A DNA stretch of 64,000 nt from Branchiostoma floridae (Eukaryota > Chordata > Leptocardii > Amphioxiformes > Branchiostomatidae), in the NCBI RefSeq assembly GCF_000003815.2, contig NC_049993.1:18009139-18073138 (forward strand), in the 5' to 3' direction. The notes beneath the pieces are model-generated. The model saw only the letters and a list, made by a program, of their open reading frames with translations. It was not told the DNA's origin and searched no databases. The translations under genes and the position numbers were made by a program. Within the stretch, counting starts at the first letter, position 1, and each line of letters begins with the position of its first letter. Of this stretch, positions 33,901 to 48,900 are shown in pieces.

Positions 33901-36900
33901 CTGTCACTAGTTCCTGCAGAACACGAGAAAATAAATTAAACTTCAGATTAAACCCTGGACTTGGAATTGGTCCTAAAAATGTTTAGGTCCAAGTCCAAAA
34001 TAAAACTTAAATATCCGGAGCCAAGTCCGGACTTGCAAAAAGCTATCTGTCAATTATATTCCCTTTTTTGTTCTTAACCATCTAAAACCTTCCATACATA
34101 GTGAAATTTGCACTGGAAAAAGAAAACATTTTGTGTTTACAATGGCTGTATACAATTTGCATGTATTTTTCACATTGCATTTCAATTCATGCTAACCTGC
34201 AATTTTGAACTGCTGGACCTGAATCCGAACCTGAACCTGAATATGAGTTTAGGTATGCACCACTACTTCAGATACTCAAGGATTCATATACTACTAGCTT
34301 TGAATTGATTTCTTTGTGTATATGCAAGTTGTAATGTTATTGTAGTATGTTCCTACAATGTATACCCATATATTTGATGACAGAGAGAAAAGATGTTTTC
34401 AGCAGCTTTCTCTTTGTTTTATCATTTTCTTTAACTGAACCAGTTATGGCATTTAATGTATTTTCATGATTTATCCTAGTACATATCACACTTATTGAGA
34501 TTTGGGCCCTAATTCATAAAAGCCTTAAGGACTGTTTACCATTGAAAGATGGGGCTAGACTACAAGACAGGGATTCTACAGTAGACCACTCCATCCTTAT
34601 AACATGTTAACACTGACTTTAAGTTACTTGAAGGATAATAAACATACCTGTTCCCCATCTAGGTTGTCCGTACCCAGATCCCAGAAGCACCTTAGAGTCT
34701 CCCCTAAGATGGGGTTGTAAGGTTTCTTGGCGACGGAGCCCTTCCTGCCTGCGTGGAAGGCAGACAGGTACCATCGGATCACCCCGATCATACGGTCCTT
34801 AGGATCCTCGAAATCTGGGATACTGCAAGAACAAGAAAAGATCCCTTGAAAATGCTACCAAAATTGTACAGGGCAGCCATCTAGTATTAATGTTAGTATA
34901 CCATCAATGATTGTAAGTTTCACACAGGACTCTTGTCCAGTGTTAGTGTTTAGTTCCACACAGGACGGCTGCCTAGTGTCAATGTTAAAAAAAATGGAGG
35001 CAAACAGTTCCGAAAAAACAATCAAAAGGACCTTTAAGTCGTAGCGAAAATATTCATGGAATTTCAGCCAAATTTTTAATTACTTAAAAGATATCTCATC
35101 ATCATTCTTGGTTGAATTTGGCAGCCTGCAACATTTCCATTTTCCAGGAAGACCACTTCAAGTCCTGTCCCATTTTACCAACATTCTAGGGCATGACATT
35201 TCTTCAGAACTCATACAGCACTTGTACCTCTAAACCCTCAGTGGGTGGTTTTGTAACTACATACACATCTCTCCTGCTCACCTGGAAAACAGATCTGGAT
35301 GTGCGAAGAAGTCGGCGTACATCTCTAACAAGGATCGCTTCTCCAAGATGAAGGTGGGAAGAACAACCTACAAGCAACAAAGAAACAAAATGTACTTTAG
35401 ACTGTGTCTTTGGTAGAAGTTGACAAGTCAGTACCATAACCAAAGGCATCACAACTCACATGGCACAAGTTTTAGACTTGTCAATTCCTCTTTTTCTTGC
35501 TTTATATTACCAAAGCGATAAAGAAACAATTTGCAATTCTCTGTCCTGTTTTAGTACACATTTGTGCTCAGTCTTGTTTTAGTTTCAAGGGAAACTTTGA
35601 AGCTTGCCTTAGTGAGGTCCATGCCCAGTTTGACTTGACCTGTGACCTATGACCCTACTGACCTTGGTGAGGTCCATGCCCAGTTTGACTTGACCTGTGA
35701 CCTATGACATTGCTGACCTTCATGAGGTTCGTGCCCAGATTGACTTGACCTATGACCCTACTGACCTTCATGCCCAGTTTGACTTGACCTGTGACCTATG
35801 ACATTGCTGACCTTCATGAGGTTCGTGCCCAGATTGACTTGACCTATGACCTACTGACCTTGGTGGGGTTAATGCCCAGTTTGACTTGACCTGTGACCTG
35901 TGCCCCTACTGACCTTGGTGAGATCCATGCACAGTTTGACTTGACCTGTGACCTATGACCTTTCACTTTTCACTTTATTTATTTAACCAGGAGTAATACA
36001 ACCTAGACCTGTTTTTCAGGCAATCCTGGGCAGAAACAATTACACAATAACATTACATAACAACACTAAATAACAACATAGCTGTAAAAGTATCATTGCT
36101 AAGCCACTGGTTGTACTTGGCGTCTAAATGTCCTAAACTTCATCATGCTACGTGTTTCCTGAGGAAACTACTGACCTTGGTGAGGTCCATGCCCAGTTTG
36201 ACCTGTGACAGGAGGTGGGTGATGACTGACTGGTGGTTCTCCATGTTCTCTGTGGACTCCTCCTCACTCCCGCTGGAGTCCGTCACGATGCAGATCCCCC
36301 CGCGCATCATCACATCTGCAGGGAAACGCAAGTGGTTAATATAACGGACATAAGAGTTTTCTACATATAGCAGTGACAAGCAGAACTCCAGTTAGAAGCT
36401 CTGGGGAAGATGTCTGACAGACATTGAAACGTCAGCAGGTGAGATAAAATGGTTATGTAAAAGAAAACTCCTATAATCTACCAACCTGATAAAATTATAA
36501 GGGTTCTGGTCAAATAGTCGTCAAAAGGATGACAGCTGAGACACAATAATTTACCGGTTGCCTTTTATTCAAAAGTCTTCATCAAAATGACAAGAGAGTG
36601 GTACCACACCGACTCTACTCTAGTTAGGGCAGGGCGCCCTGAGCAGTTTGCTCTAGGAAACAGCCAATCAGCTTACAGGAAATCGTATTGCATTGACTAT
36701 ATTGGCCAATCAGAGTACAGAGTTCAATAGCCAATCACCTTACAGGATATCCTTTTGCACTGGCTAGGTTAGGCCAATCCCAGTGTAGTTCATTGTTCTA
36801 CTGGCCAATCAGCTTACAGGATATCATATTGCACTGACCATATTGGCCAATCAGAATAAAGATTTCAGTAGCCAATATAAGGGTTCTGAATCTGAATCCC

Positions 36901-39900
36901 AAGCAGGTCCCAATGTTATGCCCTAGTCTACCCAGATGAACATGAGTACCTACATGTAGTTTCAAAACTTAGTCTCAGATAGCACATAAGGCCAGAGGCC
37001 ACACTTTTGACAGCACAGTTAAGATTCCACCACACTACACTTATCATCATGAGTTAAGGGATCTAATCCATTGCAAGTGAATCAATGGGAAAAATGATAT
37101 TTTGATGGCAGTCACTTCTAGAGGCTTGACAGCTATTCTAAAACGATGAAGGTGCATTTTCAAGCTGTGGTTTCAAATTAAATCCCTCTTAATACATGTT
37201 GACTTAGAGTATGGGAAGTTCTTTCAATTGACCAATCAAACTACACTCTTCTTTCAACAATGGAGAACAGATGTTTAGTGTGGAGTATTTACTGTTAGTG
37301 ATCCAGGGCTCTAGTCAGCGTCCGTTTTATTGTTAATTGACGGAAATTTGCTGGATGTCACAGTGACGGAAAAATTTTTAAACCAATCCGTCAACCTTGA
37401 CGGTCAAAAATCCTTGGTGGAAGCTACCGGCGGCTTGGGGACTCCGTCCACGGCCGTAAAAGCCACACACTGTTTGTTTTGATATTGTTATTATTGTTGA
37501 CGAAGTGTGTCGGCGCCCTTTTGCATACAATAAATAATGAATAATCTCATTAAAAACCCGTTTTTCAAGGTCTCAGTTCAGTCTCTATAAATCCTAGAAT
37601 AGTGTTTTCGTGTGAATAGTGAATTTGCTGACGGAAAAAAAATTTCGAGCAGGCTAGAGCCCTGTAGTGATCAGTGTTGTAACTCCAGATACATATCAAC
37701 ATTACTGTTGCAGCAAAAACACTAAAAAGGTAATAAAAACAAACCAAATTCAGAATCTGTAGTAAGCACAAACAAACATTCTGTATATAATACACCACAA
37801 AGAAGGCTGAAGAAAATACAAACTATTGAGTTACACAGCTGCTATAATCTTTTATTTTCTAAAATTGCAGCTTACCATGCAGCTGTGATGATGGTTGGTA
37901 AATTCTCAGAAGTACTTCCTATTGTTTTACGGTTAAGCGATGCTTACATAAGGCTATGTAAATCCCAGGCGAGGTTAGAGAGTTCTGGGAAGGACAGTTT
38001 TGCAGCTGCCACGTCAACCTTTCCTAAACAAACTTTGTTCAGTCTGTCATAGCAGGGGAGGAGAATGTTTTCAACAGTGTCTTTCAGTTGCAGGGCTCAA
38101 AATACTTTTTTCTGCATACCTGCACTGGCGCACTGGTGCAGGTAACATTGAAAATTACCTGCAACTGACAAATTCTACCTGCACCATTCTGAATTTAGGA
38201 AGTATGGATCACACTAGAATTGTTCAGCAACCATCGCTATTTTTTCAGCCAACAGCCAATGCAACTAATAGCAATCCATATACACCTACACCATAGGATA
38301 TCAATGTATAAAACCCAATGTGTGGACCAGTGCAGATTAGGTGCAGGTAGACACCAAAAATACCTGCACAGCTCCATTTTTACCTGCACTAACCTGCATA
38401 TGCAGACGTATTTAGAGCCCTGAGTTGGTCTGTGAACAGGACAACAATTATTTTGTCTGTGAACTATTAATTAATCCGATGGAGTTCTAATTACACTTTC
38501 ATTGGTAGCTAGAAATTTGCACTAAAGCCTAAAAGCTTTTCTTACCTCTTGGGCCAAACTCGGACTTGATGAATTATCAGACTTTAGACACAGTAATGTT
38601 TTTGACACAATACATTATCCTGCATTGTGTTTTATTTTGTTTAACTTGCTATATGCTTAGGTTGTAGAGTACAAAACCCTTATAATGCCATAGTTGTGGT
38701 TTCCAGATCATAGCAGACAATGGAAGCATCTTTCCACTGTTTTGCACTACAAACGTTACTTAGAACCATCATACAATTCATGTAGTCCAAACTATGTATT
38801 CCCGTATTGTTAAATTGCATCATTAATTCATTCGGCCTTAGCAAGAGCCAAAAGGGCTGACAGTACAAGGCCTCAAGATACATTTTTTTCTGTAAACGTG
38901 CACAATGTCAACTAGAGTTCCACGAACACATACCTTTGCCAATTAAACCAGGTATGTTATGTAGAATGATGTCTGTAGACATAAATTTGTCACTCATTAC
39001 ATTTTATTTTATATGCCTGGAGTTGGTTCATAAAATTTCGCCATTGATTATACAAATTAGATCCCTATTTACACTATTAATATCAAATTGTATCAAGCAT
39101 CACTTAAGCTATCAGCATACCAAAAATCATGATGATCCTTTCATTCTTGACTTATTCTCTTTCAAAGTCTGAAACAAAACCGGCATCTGCAGTTCAAGAA
39201 AAGACATTATAGGGGACCCAAACATACACCACTTACTCTCTGCCATCTTTCTCAACTACATGCAGTGGATCTATTGACTTTCCTCATCAATTATGCAAAT
39301 TAGCTATTAATTGGTATCTCATTATGTAAGTTTTTACTTAGGCTATCTACATACCAAAAATCATGACGATCCGTCAACACGTTCATATTTTCCATTAATT
39401 ATGCAAATGAGATCAACATTTGCATAATTAATATGTATTGACATTTCTTTTTCTCAGCTACAAATGTGACAAGTTTGAAAGTCCTATAATGGAATGCAGT
39501 AGATTTACAAACTTTCCTCATTAATTATGCAAATTAGCTGTCGATTTGCATAATTAGAATTCCATCATGTAAGTCTTCTCTTTGGCTATCTACATACCAA
39601 AAATCATGACGATCCGTCAACACATTCATATTTTCTCATTGATTATGCAAATGAGGTCAATTGCATAATTAATATGCGTTGATATTTTTCTCTTTCTCAT
39701 CTAAATATGTGACAAGTTTGAAAGTCCTATCATGAAATGCAGTGGATTTATAAACTTTCCTCATTAATTATGCAAATTAGCTGTTGATTTGAATAATTAG
39801 TATTCCACTATGTACATTGTTACTTGGGCTATCTACATACCAAAAATCATGACGATCCTTCTACACGTTCCCGAGTTATTCTCCTCCAAAGTTTGAAAGG

Positions 39901-42900
39901 AAATCGGCGGCTGCAGTTCCAAACAAGCCGTTAGGGGGTCAAAACTTACAGCACTTACTCTCTGCCCCAAGGGCTATTTACCATTTAAACATCGCGACCA
40001 CAACATGTCCAGAACATGAGATATAAAAAATTGAGTTCTGCTGCAGTACCTTAGCAAGCCGCTAGGGAGCCCATTATCGAACTTGACCTTCGTTTTCCCA
40101 ACCCCTACCCACCTACCAAATATTATCGGGATCCATCCGAGGCTTCTTGAGTTATGCACACACAGACACACACACACACAGACTCACAAGCACAAAACAT
40201 AACCATAGCCATTCTGGCACTGTGGCTATATTTGGGTGTAATGGTTACGTCATGCCCAAGCCTATAGTGTAAGATTGACAAGAAGTGACCCCAAAGGTCA
40301 TAGTTGCTGCAAAAGAGGTCAACACGACTATAAACCAGACGATAGGATTACAAGAAAATTGTTTATAGGGACAGTACATTATACATGATGGGGTGTATAC
40401 ATGCTATGTACACATAAGATTTAATAATCTGTAGACCAAGAATAAGGGCAACTAGGGGGCCCAAACTTATGTTACTAACTCCTGAGCATAAGAGCTATCT
40501 AACACCCAAAACTCGTGGCCATACCATGTTCAGAAGATGGAAAAACACACCCGGAAGTTGCGCTGCAGTACCAAGGGAAGCCGCTAGGGGGCCCATTATC
40601 GAACTCCCCCTTCGTTTCCCAGACCCCTACCCACCCACCAAATACCAGCTGCATCCGTCGAAGTCTTCTCGAGTTATGCTGTCCGCAGACAAAAGTTTGC
40701 AATTAAACCGGTGCCTGCACTTCCATGAAAGCCACTAGGGGGCCCAAACTCGCAGCAATCACTCCCTGCTTTAAGGGCTCCCTAACGCTCAAAAATCACG
40801 ACCGCAGCATGTCCGGAACGCGAGATATCAAGCATGCAGGTCCTGCTGCAGTACCTTAGCAAGCCGCTAGGAGGCCCATTATCGAACTCGACCTTCGTCT
40901 TCCACACCCCAACCCACCCACCAAATATCAGCTGCATCCATCGAAGTCCTCTCGAGTTATGCTGCTCACAAACGGGGAGAACCACACCACCAAACCGAAA
41001 ACATAACCTTAGCCATTCTGGCAAAGGTAATGATTCTTTATTTGTCATTCTAGAGGTGTCAACAATTAGAGCAACAGAAGTTTGGTGCAGGTAGGCATCA
41101 GGAATACATGTATCTGCACATCTCCAATTCTACCTGCACTAACATTTATGTATAATGATGCAGATAATAATGTTTGCAGTAGTTCTATTTTCAAGGTTTT
41201 CACTGTATCCTCTCAATTGCAACGTCACGAATATTCTTCTTCAATGTAATTCCCAAATCAACTACTGTAACAGAAAATACTGCAAGATCCACCTTTCCAT
41301 ACTGCAAAATGATACTAGTATTACTACAGCAAAAATTAACAAATCTACAGTACTCGAGCTCTGCAATACCATTGTGCAATATGTAAAACTCAGACAAGCT
41401 ATGTACTTTATCGTTTTACCACTTTTCAGCATGTAAGCTAGGAATTGTGCAATATTGTAACTTAAAGCCGTAAACCTTTTTAATAGGTTGAATGCAATAT
41501 TGACTGTCTCACTGTGACATTTCAACAAAAACATCTTGAATCTCACCTGGATTCTCCTTGCCAGGTGTTGCCCCCGTCACCGAGACCTCAGGTATGTTCT
41601 CCTTCTCCTCCTCTTGGAAGTCTTGGTCCAGTTTCTTCACCAGGTCATTGCGGCTCAAGGAGTCTTGGAAGCTGTTGGGCATGCGGCTGTGAGAATCAGA
41701 ATAGCACCGGTTAGGGCTGTGTATCTAAATACCTGTACTGTATCTTTAAAATTGATTAGGTACATGTCCGGACGTAAACATGTGTGTACCTGCATCTGTA
41801 GATAAGTAAATCCTAAATCAAAGATTTTTTTGGTGATAATTTTGCAGTTCAAAATTAAGAAAACTTTGCTTTGAGGTTCAAATATCTAAATCCTCATACA
41901 AAGATGACGATTTCTCACTTAAGAAGACAGTTGGCTACATTTACAACTTACAGATGATTGATCAAACTTGTTTAGGTACAGGTAAAGGTCCGCACCTGTA
42001 CCTAAACCTGTGTACCTGTACCTGTACCTAAAATTTTGTTAGGTACACAGCTCTAATGCCGGTACATGTCGAGCCATCTTGGGTTGCCTTCCAAACCTGT
42101 TAACTATGTCACACCTACTACCACGTCACTAAAGTGGCTATCAATGTGGGAACCCAAACAATTTTCACCCAAGCCAAAAACAACTTCCCATTTCAAGAAC
42201 CAAATCCCCCTTTTCTTATCCTAATAAGCTTACACTTCCCTCTTTCTATCTTCTAGTACAAAACAAAAGAAAAGTTTGAATGACAGAGAGTTTAGGGGTT
42301 GTGGTAACCCCCGTGGGACCCTCATGCAGTGACGCAGGCTAAAGTTGTTCCAGTAAATCCACATGTGACACATGGGCAGCCTTTGTGTTCCAGCCTGGGG
42401 CGATATGTCATGAGCCGGCACTGTTGTTAGACGGGTTATTGTTTGTTTATGGTAGACTGCATCTTTATATACACGGAAGCTTGGCTACTGTTTTACACAA
42501 TGGGTAGAACTTTATTGCGGGACAATTGTACCATGGTACTTGTATTGTATGGCAAGTTGTACATACATGTACATGTTAGTTGAACAATTGGTAATATCAA
42601 ACAATTTCAGTAGATTTATATAACAACAGCAAAGACTGATTACAATACGCTGCATCATGACTTTATCACATTGTCTCGTTTTGCATAGTGTTATACACAA
42701 ATTGGCCTACATTTTTATATGTAGATAAAAGATTTATGATCCTACAAGGTAAGCATTGTGCTCTATCCTCACATGATGAGCCAGCATTGTTATTGTTTGC
42801 TTATAGTTGACCGTACCATTTTCAGACTGGAGGGGGAACTTTTCTCATTACCAATTTACCATTATGTAACGAGTTACACTGTTATTACAGGGTATCCTTG

Positions 42901-45900
42901 GTACGTCTGGTAAGAAGAATTCTGCCCTCGGGTGATTTTTCATGAATCAGCGTTGTTGTCAGACTGCCTATTGTTTGTAGTAGACTGTACCAATTTCAAA
43001 CAGGAGGCAAACTACATATATGGTACACTGAAAGTGTTTATACTGTATTACATTTGTACTAAATTTTGCATTGCCTTGAAAATGCTAAGTTTGATATATC
43101 AAGGACAATATAAATACTGTAAGAATGTCATTGGATAAATCTAATGATTTCGTGATATTTTCTAAAGGCAGATTACTGTTTGTTTACAATGGACTATACC
43201 ATTTGCTCACAAAATTGGGGTGTCATATCCCATTTCACTTCATTGATCAAGCATCAAATTGTGAATAGTTTGCTGAATAGTGAAGGGTGTGTTTTACCCG
43301 TAGGAGATGTTTGGCATTGCTGTCAGACCAGTTATTGTTAACAGTACTAGACTATACCATTGTTGAAGTGGAGGGTTTGAAAACATACTTACAATATACA
43401 GAATCTGTCACTTAAGGTTAGACTGTACTATGAAGTATCACAAACTGCTTAACAGTTACTTGAGCTGCAGACATGATCAGTTAACAAAAAAAATTGAGTG
43501 GCTCTTGGTCTTAGAGTCTTATTTGAATCTTAAGTAAGTAGAATCTAAAGAAAACAAAACCAGAGCAATACCTTGGCGACTTCTCCGGGGAAGCCTGGTT
43601 GAACTCATCTGCGTTATATTCTGCATCTAATTCATACTGTTAACTGTACCACTTTGTTCCTTAGAATGTATTTTGTGTGTTACGGGAGAGGCCTGTAATC
43701 ACCTGTATTGTCTACCCTTCCATTATGTTATGTATAAGTTTCAGTTTGCGCCTATCTCCATTTCTGTAGCCCTTGGGCCACACACTTGTGCATAAACCAC
43801 TACAGCAATAAACAGTCAAATAAAGAGACAAACAGAAAGATACCTTGGAGACTTTTCCGGTGAGGCCTGGTAGAACTCGTCTGCATCAAAGAAGTCCTCA
43901 TCCTCGCTGCTGGAGTATGACGTCTGGGGGAGGACCGGGACCTGGAGCGCCAGCGTCACCACGGGGCCGCTGATGGGGCTGGAGGTGTGGCTGCCGGTCT
44001 GGGTACTTGTGTCTACCGGCAACACTGGTGGGGCGAAACAACAGACTTAGGCACAATTTACACCAGTTTTAACCGATGTACTATATATCGTAGTCTACTA
44101 CTGATTTTTTCAGGGCGTAAACAGAAATGAGGTGTAGTTTATCACAGTTCTACTACACCCTCCAAGTCTGTAGTACTACTGTAACAGTTCAGCAGAGGTT
44201 CTATGAGACTTTGAACCGGGTGTAAACAGAAACTGTAGTAGATTAAACCTGTCTAAGCCAACCACTTGCAAGGGACTAATCTGACTGGAGGTGTGGCTAC
44301 CAGTCTGGGTACTCGTGTCTACCGGCAGAACTGGTGGGGGGAAACAAACAACTTTGACTTATTACTAATGTCTAAAAAATGAACTATTGCAACTTCAAGG
44401 TTTACAGTTTATCACATTTGCACAATGACAACCTGACACCAATTGGAGGTCCTTAGATTATTTGGTAGTCCCATTGACGTAAACATTAAAGCATTCTGTC
44501 TATTTCCCTTCTATTTTCATTTTTCTCCAAGTCCTTGTATATAGGAAACCAAGAGATGTACATGTACAACAGACAATGGACTGATCTCATTGACAAGCCT
44601 ACCTCCTTCAAAATATAAAAAGGCAAAATGAAAACATAAATATGAAAATATTTGACAGAAATGCAGCCACTCTCTCTCTCATTGGGTGAAAAGCTAAAAT
44701 GGACATGTTATCACATGTTGAAGAGATAATGCATTGTGATGGACAATCAGGATTGGACTACATACTGGCTGAACGTAATAAATTCAAACACAATTTGTAC
44801 ATTTCTGCTATGTGCAGGCTAGGTCAAAGAAAGGTTCAAAGAATGAAAGCAAGAACTGAGGAACAGTGTGGGTGCAGCCTGACTTACAGGGAGGTGCATT
44901 ACTGAACAGTGTGGGTGCAGCCTGACTTACGGGAAGGTGCATTACTGCCGTTAGTCTGGGTGCCAGCCTCCACCAGGCCATCCAAGCCCTGCCCATAGTC
45001 TGGCACAGGCACCACAGAGGACGACACAGGGGAGAGACAGTGATAGGCAGAAAACCATAGAGACATGAGTATGTACTTCTGTTTGACGTAGAAGTGATTT
45101 GAAAAAAACTTTGCCTACTTAACAGAATTTTCAGGGACAGAGATAGACAGAAATCCATAGAGACATGAGTACTAGTATGTACTTCTAAAAAGTTTCTTGG
45201 AGAAGTGATTTGAAAACTTGGCCTGATCTAAAAGGATTTTCAGGCCTTAGTGTTACATGTAGAAGAAAGCCTGTGAGGCAAACTTTCACTGTACAGGACT
45301 AGGAGACTACAAATAACTGAGTAGCATCTCTGGTCAATCAGAATTTCATGACTGTAAGAGGATCTGCTCCCCAGTGTAAGGGCGTCTATAGCGTGTCTAA
45401 TTTCTTCTTATTCTAATAAAAGCTAAAGGTCTAAGGCCACACCAATTTAATTTCTTGGTTCACGGATTTTTTCATAAAAAATATGGAGCGAGAGGGCGAA
45501 ATAAAAATAAAAATTGTAAAATGGTTGGGGTTAAGGTAACAACTAATCAAAAACATAAAATAAAGAAAAAAAGGTTGCAGCTTGAAAAAAGGACAAAAAC
45601 ACTATTATTGTACAGTAACAGCACCTGTACCCACACTTTAAGGAGCTTATAATATAAAGGCCAATTCTTTTGACCAGAAAGTTGGTGAATGGCTTCATTA
45701 ATGGTGAAAATTTGCTGAGTGGTAATTTTTATTTTTATTTTTTTTTTCCAAAAAATAGGAGCGAGCGAATCCGTGAACCAAGAAATTAAATTGGTGTGGC
45801 CTAAAGGCGCCAAAAACACCTACGGATTTGGTGCTGCCAGTGTGTCAATAGCTGCAAACTTGCCACTAAAACCAGTGACTTATTATATCTAATAAAAGCG

Positions 45901-48900
45901 TGTTTAAATGACGCCAGGACATATGCCTGGCTAAAAGCCTGGTACGTATATCAAGCTAGTGCTTACAGTACATGTACCACCTGAACGGTTCCTATATGTA
46001 CCTGTCATCTGCCCCCCTCCCTCCTCTATAGCTTCCGTAGCCTGCTCCAGACTGGCTGTACTGCCTGAACCCGAGTTACTCAGCTGGTCTGGAAACAACA
46101 GGACACAACATCGGCCAGTTAGACTTTTCAGCCATGCAAGGAAAATATCTTTTTTTGCTAGTAAGTGCTAGTAATAATATACTGTAAATGCAGAAATGTT
46201 CGCGTTGGATTAATGTTTGTGGTTTTCGCGGTGGCCACTTCATCGGGAACTTAAAACCACCGCGAACATTTTTCTACTATAGTATTAGACTGCAGTCTAT
46301 TGTGTTACTGCAAACTTAAAACCACTGCGGAAAGTCCTTTCTGCCGCTACCGCGAAATTAGATCCCTGCGAACTTAAATGCATTTACAGTAATATACAAA
46401 TTCTAAAACAAATCCTACCATTGTAATTTTCCAACTCATCAGCTTTATTTAGGTTTTAAGACTGTGCAAAAGTTTACCTCATATGTATGCATCAAACAAC
46501 ACTAAATAGATGTGCAAAGGTTAGGTGTGACAGGTGTTATGTAAGAGACAGTTTTAGCAGCTTAATAATACAGAGGTTGTGCTACATGTAAGTAATACAA
46601 GACGGTTGACTTCTTACCTCCATATGTGAACATCCTACAAATTTTAAGCCAAATGTTTGTATGTTTGGTAATGTTTCATGACAAAAGCTTTTAAGAATGA
46701 CCACAAGCAAAACTTTGCCCCAGATGTACACAAGAAGGTTAAACATTAGAGTTAGATGGGCAAAGGTTAAGTGAGACAGGTCAATGTAATACATAACCTA
46801 CAAAACTTAAAATATAATCTGTCATAATAATCACATGTAACTGCCACCCTGAAAAATGCATCTTAAGAGACTTCCAACCCAAGTTACCCCTGGCCAGTAT
46901 AATGCACTTAACTGTGCATATCTGGTTGCTGGTCTTGGTTGCTGCACAAGAGATTTCCCAAACATTTAGCTAGAATAACGATATTGCATGTTCTTGCCCG
47001 AGGGCTTATTGCAAGTGACAAAAGGCATACAAATAATGGTAATATACAAAATAACAGCATAGTAAGCGACTACTCTAGTCTAACTTAAACTAGTTAAAGA
47101 TGTAACTTATTGGGCTTGACTTCTTTCTCTGAGATAGTGGAAGACTGTTAATGCATACTGTTTATCAGTGGTGGATATATAGAGATTAGATGTGTACATG
47201 TACACACATACATGTAAAAATTGGATGATTTTTTACCTCCAGTGCTGATATCCTCAGTTCCCGGCACCCCATTCATTGTAGTCAGCCTGCCAGAGTCCTT
47301 TTATGTCAAGGAGTGAAAAAAATGTATCAGTTTCAAGTTTGATGGTGTTTCAGTTCCCTTCAGGAGTAAAATTTCACACTGCATACAAAACAAAATTTCA
47401 GCTAGAAACAGCAGCATCAGACATACTTTAAGCACAGAAAATGCTAAACAATACTGGAATAAAATGAAAAACAGATCAGAACAGTAAAATGTGTAAAATA
47501 TATGTTTCACTTATTGTTTGAGTGTTCTTTGGCAGCTTTAAGGTCATGATTTCAAATTGCTTTAAAAAAAGACAATCACCTTCTGTAAAAAAAAGGAGAA
47601 AAAAAAGGAGAAAAAAAAAGAAAAATATGTTTGGTATCCAAAATAATGGTTTCTGAAAGACCAGCAGCATAAAGTTTTAGGCCACAAAAATCACAATTTT
47701 ATAAAAACTTTTAAATATAACACTTTTTTGGGGCTGAAGAGTTACAATAATTTTGTCTGTAATCAAAACTTTCAGTACCAGAGATGTGTGTGTGGTGTTG
47801 GTGGTGGATGTTTGCTTGGATGCCGTTCTGGTTAGTTTTATGTCACCTGCTTAGTACTTGTATCATGCAAACTCTTTTCATTATTTTGCACAATCAATGA
47901 ACTACATGTACGTATCCCTCAATTACTTTTCTTTAAATTGTACTCATCTTGTAATTTGTCAAATCAAAAAATTTCATCTTCGAAGATTCTTAATTTGGAG
48001 TTATCAAAAATAAAAGTATCACTGATATTTGATGATCAATTATCGTCACTTTTACATCTAAATTACATGTTAAGAGTTTTACCCCAAAGGCACAAGGGCC
48101 CGTGTGTATATATGCTTAATGAAACTGAACAAATTGCAAACATCTCTTAGTGTGGTGTTCCTCTGATTTTTCCCTTTAAGTCATCTTTGATCTGGCTCTG
48201 TTTAATGTTACCCATTTGAAAACAGGTTTGTTCAAAGTATGGCCATATGATCACTTCTTGGCAATGAACTAATTATAAATTAATGGGTCTGTGGTGATGG
48301 ACAGTGGCAATTATTATGCAAGTAGATAACAGTTCATCACGAACATCCGTTTTGAAGACTTGAAGATTGTACACAGGTGGGAAACAGTTGTCATTAGACA
48401 GTTCCATAGAATTTCATTCAAACAAGGATCTAAGCTGACGAGAAACTAACCAGGATGGCATTCAAGTATAGCTGAAAGTTTCTTGTTTGTGTTAAAAAAA
48501 AGCACACAACAAAAAAACACACAACAAAATCACGACCACCGATCTACACACACTGATACCATGCAGGGGGCGGACCGTACCATGTGTTCCACACAGGCGT
48601 ACTGTGGGGGGGATAGAAAAACAGGTTCAGATAGAAAAAACAGAACCGTCCAAAATCAACACCAGCAGTGATCATTTCATTCGCATGACATTAATTAGGA
48701 CAATTTCAGCAACCTCAATACCAGAACAAAAATCATTACAAGCATGGAGTTCTCACAAATACACTGTTGATGATACAAGATTGTGAGAAAAGTCAGAAAT
48801 CAAACCAGGGCTCTAGCCAGCGTCTGTTTTTCCGTCAATTGACGGAAATTTGCTGCGTGTGAAGGAAAAATTTTGAAACCAATCCGTCAACCTTGACGGA

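Noticed and set aside
33417-33907. Minus-strand frames rich in Thr-His-Ser-Leu
   Set aside because: They are translations of a GTGA simple repeat; only 33829-33913 within the second frame is a real OSBPL9 exon.
39000-39930. Regularly spaced repeats that could suggest a CRISPR array
   Set aside because: Units of about 243 bp without short conserved repeat and variable spacer structure, in a eukaryotic intron.
40469-41094. Frames of about 86-89 codons in both strands
   Set aside because: They fall in the GCCGCTAGGGGG repeat family and recur with each repeat copy.
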